The notes under the pieces are model-generated. The model was not told the origin of the DNA, searched no databases, and saw only the letters and a program-made list of their open reading frames with translations. From Onchidella celtica (taxonomy: Eukaryota; Mollusca; Gastropoda; Systellommatophora; Onchidiidae): a stretch of 64,000 bases of DNA. A program made the position numbers and the translations under genes. Each line of letters begins with the position of its first letter. Position 1 is the first letter of the stretch. The DNA lies in contig OZ007570.1 in assembly GCA_963931925.1 (NCBI GenBank), positions 33,006,584 to 33,070,583 of the forward strand. The letters are read 5' to 3'. Of this stretch, positions 57,386-64,000 are shown piece after piece.

Positions 57386-58640
57386 AATATGGATCAACAG
57401 CTTGGAGTTTTGCCTCCAACTCGGCCCTTCAGATGTTGGATAAAGTTCAGAACTAGGCTCTGCGGATTATCACAGGAGCAATGAAGTCAACACCCATTGT
57501 GGAGATGGAGAAGACCACCAGGTACCAACACTTGCAGAACGTAGAGAAACCAGGGTGGCTATCCAGGCAGAGAAATTCAACAGCATAGAGAATCGCCCAA
57601 CGAAAGAGAAGCTAGGAGGCCCGGCAAGAGGAAGGCTGAAACGTACAAGCTTTATTCAAAAGGCAAAGCGAATAAGAAGACAGCTATTACACCTTCCCCA
57701 GATTGCCCACCCACTGACCTCTGTACCTGAACAGACCCCTTGGATGGAGGAGACGGAGACCTGGGTTCAGATACACACAGATGTTGATGGTGTCTTCAAC
57801 AAGGGAGAACAAAATGAAGTGGAAAGAAGAACTGCTGTACTTAGCCTACTTGATGACAAGTATCCAAGTGAATCATGGGTTCGAGTCTACACAGATGGCT
57901 CCGCTGAGAATGCTGTAACAAACGGAGGCGCTGGAGTGTAGAGTATCCAGACTCAACAAGAACAGCAATGAGCATGCCAACCGCAACCTTCTGCAATAAT
58001 TACGTATCAGGAGCAAAAGCCCTCATGACAGCTGCCACAGAGCTTCAACTAGAGGGCAGCAACATTGTCTTCCTCACAGATGCAAGATTAGTCTAGGAGG
58101 CCCTTCAAGCTAGCAAGCTTAACGACCTGAAGAAATGTTTTACGCATGGAATGCTTGGAAATCGAAGCAGGATAGTCCTACAGTGGATACCATTACATTG
58201 TGGAGTGCCAGGCAATGAGAAGGCAGAGCAAACGGCCAACGAGGGTTCCGGCCTGGAGCAGCTACAGTGCCTCTTAAACTATTATGAGAAGAAAAACCTC
58301 ATCAAAAACAACAGACGGCAGCAAATATACCAACATGATAAACATCATCTCCTGAACAGAGAGGATCAAGTGATATTGTTCAGACTAAGAGCTGGTCACA
58401 ACAGGCTCCACCACCATAATTATGTTCACCAAGTTTAGAATAGGAACATCTGCCATAAGTGAGTGCAGCCAGTCTCCTCAAAACATATTGCAGAACTGCA
58501 CACTCTTCTCAGCACTACGAGAAACATATTGGCCCAAACCCACTGATCTAAATGTCAAACTCTATGGTGCTCTGTCAGAACTGCCTAAAGCCGTAGACTT
58601 TCTTAAAAGAACAAATCTGCAGATTTAGATTGGTGAACGA
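57370..58640 (+). pseudogene. LINE remnant with RNase H domain
   Basis: Plus-strand frames read a thumb segment (EYGSTAWSFAS, LQMLDKVQN with a stop, LRIITGAMKSTPI). They then read a 128-residue ORF (57,555-57,941) ending in the first RNase H motif WVRVYTDGSAENAVTNGG, and after stops and shifts a second ORF (58,151-58,438) with IVLQWIPLHCGVPGNEKAEQTA. The last position has Glu where the catalytic Asp is expected. A C-terminal ILQNC...TYWPKPTDLNVKLYG segment ends at about 58,628. It is an I/Jockey/LOA-type element lacking endonuclease and most RT. It lies exactly between the two copies of the 1.1-kb repeat. Confidence 0.75.
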
Positions 58641-58649
58641 AAAAAGGAG

Positions 58650-59760
58650 ATCAAGTTTGGACCAGTCCAAGCCATATTAAAGTTTACAGCATACATACAA
58701 ATGTGGAGTAAATGAGCATGACAATTGCCCCGGGCGTATTCCCTATATGTTTGACTGTATTACTGTTAGGAAAGTGAATCATAAAGCTTTTGGGAGTTTA
58801 TTTTGCGTCGGTTTGGATTCAGATTTGAACTTTCCTCGAGTCACCTAATGAGACATATCAATGTCGCTAGTGTGTGAGGTCCCGTTTGTCTCCATAGTTT
58901 ACATCTCACATTAAATCAGAGACAAAACAGATGTGACCCAGTTTGCTACTAGACTAGAATTTGCTCCATAATTTTACCCTTTGTCAAAAACCCATTGTCT
59001 ATTTTACTTTTTCAGAGTTTCAGGCGGTGTTAGCAAGCGGGGCCCAGAAAACGACTGCACATGTGGTCTTTGCTGTCATTTTGCTTGCCGCCACACATAG
59101 CCTATGCACTGTGTGACCTAGTTCCCATTACAAGTCAACAAATTGGTCACAATATGGTTAAACTTGGAAGAAACGTGTCAAGTGAAAAAGAACAAAAATT
59201 TCAAACTGAGCAGTGATAGTAACAATTAACATCTCGAAATTTTTTATTTTTTTTAAAATCGTCTTTAAACGAGCCTTGCTTGAAAAATTGAATGAATTAT
59301 CCGGTCATTTTCATTTGTAAAAGAAAAGAATGTCCCGAACCAATTTAGTACTCCAAATTAACTTTTGTTTTCTCATGGATGTGAATTACGATAGTCGCCT
59401 GCACCCGAAGGCTGACACTTTGGTATCTGCACCATGTATATTACTTTACTTTTTTGTTCCTACTTCAACATCAGGCCGTTAAATTGTGTGAAAAATAAAA
59501 CAAAGGCCTATTTTGCATAGATCTAAATGCGTATTTCATAAATTCATGGCGGTTGGCTGGTGAGTGCATCTGGTGGGGCCTCTTTCTTTCCTACATACTT
59601 CTGTGTGTTGTCTGTTGCCGTGCTTCTTTCTAACACAATATGGCCGTTATCGTGTTGAGTTGCGTTCTACAAACTCAAACTTTCGCTCAAACTTAAATAT
59701 ATTTTCCATCCACTCACTTCATTCTAACAAGAGATTGTAAGTTACAAGTGATGGAAAGCG
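58650..59760 (+). repeat. 1.1-kb direct repeat, copy 2
   Basis: Partner of 56,222-57,385. It ends with the best-preserved copy of the short dispersed repeat (59,545-59,690), with GATTGTAAGTTACAAGTGAT shortly after, as in copy 1 near 57,360. Confidence 0.85.
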
Positions 59761-60610
59761 AAAAGCATAGCCATGAGTCATATTTCATTTTGAAGTCTTC
59801 ATCATATAGCCTTGGGGCGCGAAACGACGTGCCGCCAAAAACATTTATCATATGTCAAAACAGATGCCTGAAACTTTGGAGAAAAGAGCATGAAATTAAA
59901 TACTAAAATAGGCCATAAGTTTAATGTCTTTACGTGTCCTATAATAATAATTTATTTGGCATCCTACAAGTACAACGCATGATCTTTGTCTAAATTGCAC
60001 CTGTTCACCTTGAATGACAATACCTCCTTTGGTTTATGCAGATAATCAGTCAGTTCAATGGCTTAAAAAACTATAATTTTGTTAGCAGAAAGGGCTTTGC
60101 ATATCAATTCGTAAAAACGAAGATAAAAGCCAGGATTTTTAGCCTCTTACACTTAGTAGATCAGATTTAATAAGAACAAACAATTAAAAGTAACAAGAAG
60201 AGTGCGGTGCAAATGCCAAGGGCAGCAATCCTCCCTAAATAAAAATGATCGACGGCAGTAGGTCATATTTTATCAAGAACTGCTGAAACAAAGTGGTATT
60301 GATTTAGTCTGCCTCGGATTCTCGGAAACATTCAACTGTGGTTGAGTTTTTACTTATAATAAATATACAGCACTGACTACACAATAATTACTACAGTCTT
60401 AATCTACAGCAAACTACTTTAAGATCCCCAAACAAAGAAAAAAAAAACATTGCGTACTGACTGAAGCACTCAGCAGCCACATCAACTGTGTCAAAGTCAC
60501 AGAACTAGGAAGTTCATAAAAGTGATAATTTACGACCCAATTTCCCATCCTAATTGAGTAAGTCCCTACATCCACAATCGCCATGACTTTATATTTTATA
60601 ATCTGCAACC
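59761..60610. other. No gene; SINE-like 3' region
   Basis: About 60,170-60,300 (AACAAGAAGAGTGCGG, AATGCCAAGGGCAGC) resembles the segment after SINE copies 1 and 3 (28,005-28,070). Otherwise nothing recognised. Confidence 0.4.
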
Positions 60611-60616
60611 GAGATA

Positions 60617-60900
60617 AGTTAAGATAAGATAAGATAAGATAAGAATCACTTTATGATCCCTTAGGGGAAATTCTTTTTCTCAGGGCGTTTAACAGCACAC
60701 CGTGGTACACATAATTATCTTATTCTTACGCATCATTACATAAACAAACTCAATAAATCAATAACAGACACACATGAAATGATATGGCCAAGAACCTTAG
60801 TGAAATGTGGCACACACTAAGTTAAAATAGCTGGCTGATGCTGTCATGATCTCATTTTGGGGATCCAGTGAATAGTGTTAGGGTGATCCGACCCTTAGAA
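60617..60900 (-). repeat. LINE-type 3' end with (CTTAT)n tail
   Basis: Pentanucleotide run at 60,617-60,645 followed on the plus strand by AATCACTTTATGATCCCTTA and GGGGAAATTC. It is a tail type like 15,774 but with a different UTR. The upstream limit is a guess. Confidence 0.5.
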
Positions 60901-61577
60901 TAAAAAGGTGGGCTTTTATAGGTTAGTGGACTCACGCCCTAAGGCGGTGAGTTTTGCAAGCAGTGCACGGGGCACGCGAACCCGGCATGATTTCGGAAAG
61001 TGAGACAAGAAACTTTCACGGGGTTTGGCTGGAGGTATATAAGCTTAAGTCGCCATTGTTTAAGCAGAGAACGGCTGTGGAAATCATTCGATCCAGTGAG
61101 GTTCCTCTCGGCTCGAGCTCCAGGGCCTGACAATAGGAGTCGAGCACAGACAGAATAGATACAAGTGAAGTCAAAGTGGAGTGACCGTGTCGTCATCCAG
61201 AGAATTGATAAACGCCTCGTCGCACTAGGCCAAAAGTGCGAACCGTGTCCTTGGCTACGAGCGTATAATGGTAGGCAATCCATAAGTACAATACCGTACC
61301 ACACAACACTCAGACTCGCTAGGAATCCATGATCCGAACTTACATCTATCGCTCATTGCGCCCATCTCTATACACAGTAATCAATGACTTTCACATTCCT
61401 CACATATAACTTATTTACATCATGGTCCTAGGAGAATATAGTACAATTATCATAATTATCAATCACAGTTCAACCTACCAGTCATCACTGGAAAACACAC
61501 AACAATCTCCCGACTGCTTTCCCACGTCTGTCCACTTGGACCTCTTAACTTGCAGTGACTTTTCACTACACAAGATT

Positions 61578-61821
61578 TACCTGCGTGTCAGGTCAATGTG
61601 TTTTAGTTAGGGAAGCATATTGTGTGCACTGTTAATTTTGTTAATTTAGTTAATTTATCAGTGTGTGTGTATATATGTGTGTGTGCGCGCGATGTATCAT
61701 ACTTTCTGCTTCTGTAACTGTATTGTTATGTATTCAATGATCAAAACAAATTTCCTTGTACAAGGACGAATAAAATTTATCTTATCTTATCTTATCTTAT
61801 CTTATCTTATCTTATCTTATT
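61578..61821 (+). mobile_element. 3' end of CR1-like LINE with (CTTAT)n tail
   Basis: It matches the reverse complement of 15,774-16,022 from CCTGCGTGTCAGGTCAATG to the pentanucleotide tail. Only the 3' UTR is present. Confidence 0.8.
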
Positions 61822-62305
61822 AATAGATCTAGATCTAGATCTAATATCTTTATCTCACTCCATTGAATTTATATGGAAGAAAAAACATTCATTTTCTTCA
61901 GCTCGAGCTTGGATGACTTCACATCACCCATAATATTCTAGTTCAGGTGAATTCTGTGTGACAAGCCATACTATTTCAGATTATATCCACCCAGATAATT
62001 GACTTACTCTTGTCACCAGAATAAGTAAATTAGATCTAGATCTAGTTTATGTCACCACGGTTTTCATTTGAACTGTATTGTAAGTATAGACTTCTGTATC
62101 AGCACATGCATGCTATGTATTTCTTATATTCTGATCTTGAAATGATCGGATGAAAATCAAAAGCTGTGGGGCTTAATAACTTAATAATGATTTTTATAAT
62201 TAGTGTTAGAATGTGATAGAGTGAGAAAAAAAAGTTACGAATAATAATCTTCTTTTTTCACTTTCTATATCCAAGGATAATCTATTCAGTATTCTTTTTT
62301 TTTTC
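61822..62305. other. No gene recognised
   Basis: AT-rich sequence with short AGATCT repeats at about 61,807-61,826 and 62,034-62,045. Confidence 0.5.
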
Positions 62306-62311
62306 TTCCAG

Positions 62312-62505
62312 AGAGGAGTGAACTTTGTCAGGAGTGGATAGCTATGTTTGCTGCAGCTAACATCCCATTATCCAAGGCTGACCATCCTGCTGTTAGGGAA
62401 TTTGTGCAGAAGGGAGTGGTTAATGGTGGCTCATTGTTTTGTAAAGCACGCAGAGCCCATGCAGTAGGGGGTGGGCGCTATATGAATAATATAATAAATT
62501 GTATT
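62312..62505 (+). pseudogene. hAT/CGGBP1-like N-terminal fragment fused to a repeat end
   Basis: After a strong acceptor (TTTTTTTTTTCTTCCAG) the frame reads ELCQEWIAMFAAANIPLSKA, DHPAVREFVQKGVVNGGSL. This pattern is typical of the N-terminal part of CGGBP1-like, hAT-derived proteins. At about 62,440 it passes into GTAAAGCACGCAGAGCC...GGGCGCTATATGAAT, a common repeat 3' end related to 22,200-22,275. Whether it is a real exon or a transposon scrap cannot be decided here. Confidence 0.5.
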
Positions 62506-62989
62506 TTTGTTCATTCATGAGCGCAATTGTTTGTGCAATTTTTGCTGTCTTTTTGCATGCAATTTTTGCCATTCAGAATGGATTTTTTAAAATTTCAAAA
62601 TGCAATTTTTCCGCGGGGCCAGAATTAGCCAACCCAAAAACTGTTTAATTTGCGAACCCATTTAATCTATCGATATCATGTTATCGATATTTAACCTCTT
62701 CCGTTCGCCAGACGAATATTTCAATTTTAATAGGAATATTCATCTGTTCCCCCGCTCACCATGGGGAGGTGGAAGTAGGATTTTGAGCAGGATAGTGGCT
62801 TCATGTTGTAAATAATGTATTGTGAAGGTAAAACTCTGCTAGGTAAATATCTTGTAGACATAAAACTCTGTTAAAGTATATACATAGTAAAATCTGCTGG
62901 GTCATTATGTACAAAAATATACAAACTTGTTGCAGGCAGGCTGGTGATTCACATGTTTTCCAAATACTTTTTCTGAGAAATTTGGCCGC

Positions 62990-64000
62990 ATCTGTACTCA
63001 TTGGCATGCTTCTTTAGCCACTCAAGTTTCTTTATTTCTCTGGATGAAGGCTTGTATCTGGCTTGTCCAGTTTGTCGCATCTTAAATGTACTTTCAAAAA
63101 TATACCCATCAAGCAGTCAAGGAATTCAAAAATTGATGGATGTGATGTATAAAACATGCTATTTAGCTGTTTGTGGAAAGATTCACAGCCGTTTGTTGTT
63201 CGTTTTTGAGTTCATTTTGTTTTCGGCCCATAGCGAAGAAGGAAACGTAGATGAGTCATCAATATAGTGTTGAAGCAGATAGTCCAAATATTTTTCCACT
63301 CTGTCATCTTGTGGAGCACCGGAAATAATTTCAAAGCCAAAACAATCTGGAACCTCGGTGCTCTCCAAAAAAGGCAAACCAAATGTGAGTTTAAGAAATT
63401 GTGCAATGGATGACTCCGGATCTTTATACAGCTGAGACAGTCCAAAATCTTGAATTTTATGCCACCAGCTCTGTTTTAAAATGGAAAAGGCATCCTTTGA
63501 GTGTCACTTGTGGTAAGTTTTCTCTTGCAGCATCGTGAGCAGCTCGTTCGAAGTCGAGGTGTAATAATTATTGTTTACCCGCCAAGGAGACGTCATTATC
63601 GCATAGAGATGCATTATCGTCACACAGAGATGCGAATCTTTCAAACAACTCTAGGCTTAGTACGTTCCCTTTGATTTTGATGGCAATATAAAGAAGCAAA
63701 CTGACACATTGTCCATTTTTGTAGGCTATGATGGTGTATACTTGATAAAACAACTTTGGACAGCTTTTAAATGTACCGTCTGCAAATACTGAAATAGATG
63801 CTCCACTTCATTTAAAAACTTGATTGCCTCTGTTGTATTAAATGCATGCTATGGCACTTTCTTCCTTGGTCTCAATGATGGCGCCATGTTTTGTGCCCAT
63901 TAATTGCGAAAGTGCTACAGTGGATTCCTCCCGGGACTTTGGAAAATTTGCAATGTGTTGTTTACGTTGTCGCCAAATCGCATGTCGTGCACTTTGAATT
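62990..64000 (-). pseudogene. MULE-domain transposase remnant, runs off the right edge
   Basis: Minus-strand segments from the window edge inwards: QHIANFPKSREESTVAL (about 63,950), ISVFADGTFKSCPKLFYQVY (about 63,790-63,735; the catalytic DGTF motif of MULE transposases), LSQLYKDPESSIAQFLKLTF, LPFLESTEVPDCFGF, YLDYLLQHYIDD and MNSKTNNKRL (family TNN motif). Frame changes and stops are present, so it is not functional. The 5' end may lie outside the window. It is a different MULE type from the remnant at 47,210-48,900. Confidence 0.7.

Overview
The window is eukaryotic, AT-rich and dominated by transposable elements. The mix of elements suggests a lophotrochozoan, most likely a gastropod mollusc. 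It contains several LINE groups, tRNA-derived SINEs, LTR elements, a two-gene Harbinger transposon, Mutator-like remnants and a secreted CAP-domain protein gene. Spliceosomal introns with GT...AG borders are visible in the CAP gene and in the Harbinger genes. The species assignment is inference; no bacterial or viral genome features are present.

Layout. 0-10 kb: a SINE, a 39-bp minisatellite and a solo LTR (family X, 5,896-7,537). 10-15 kb: a palindromic element, then a near-complete I-like LINE (10,466-14,982, minus) with a 16-bp target-site duplication. 15-22 kb: LINE fragments, a second SINE and a small inverted-repeat element. 23.3-27.3 kb: an RTE-like LINE with one intact 1,043-residue ORF. 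28.5-51 kb: the one clear host gene, a CAP/SCP-type secreted protein in four recognised exons (28,491-28,664; 29,505-29,640; 50,176-50,282; 50,922-51,037). 51-64 kb: a solo LTR (family Y) that itself contains a solo LTR X, a 26-bp minisatellite, a 1.1-kb direct repeat around an RNase H LINE remnant, a LINE 3' end and a Mutator-like transposase remnant at the right edge.

Central structure. Intron 2 of the CAP gene is 20.5 kb long and holds a nested stack of insertions whose boundaries can be read from target-site duplications. A transposase-like gene (minus, about 46.4-32.0 kb) is split by a Ty3/Gypsy-type retrotransposon (32,508-44,954; 5-bp duplication GATGG). That element is split in turn by a Harbinger transposon (38,704-43,124; 3-bp duplication CTG) and by a solo LTR Y (36,445-37,684; 5-bp duplication AGGTC). 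The Harbinger holds a truncated RTE-like LINE (about 40,526-41,450).

The Gypsy element is the most notable item. Its domains run gag, protease, integrase, reverse transcriptase, RNase H, with integrase before reverse transcriptase. This is the Ty1/copia-like order known from Gmr1-type Ty3/Gypsy elements and not the usual Gypsy order. Once both insertions and their duplications are subtracted, gag and pol are in one frame. The primer-binding site matches the 3' end of tRNA-Pro, and the two LTRs are nearly identical, so the element inserted recently.
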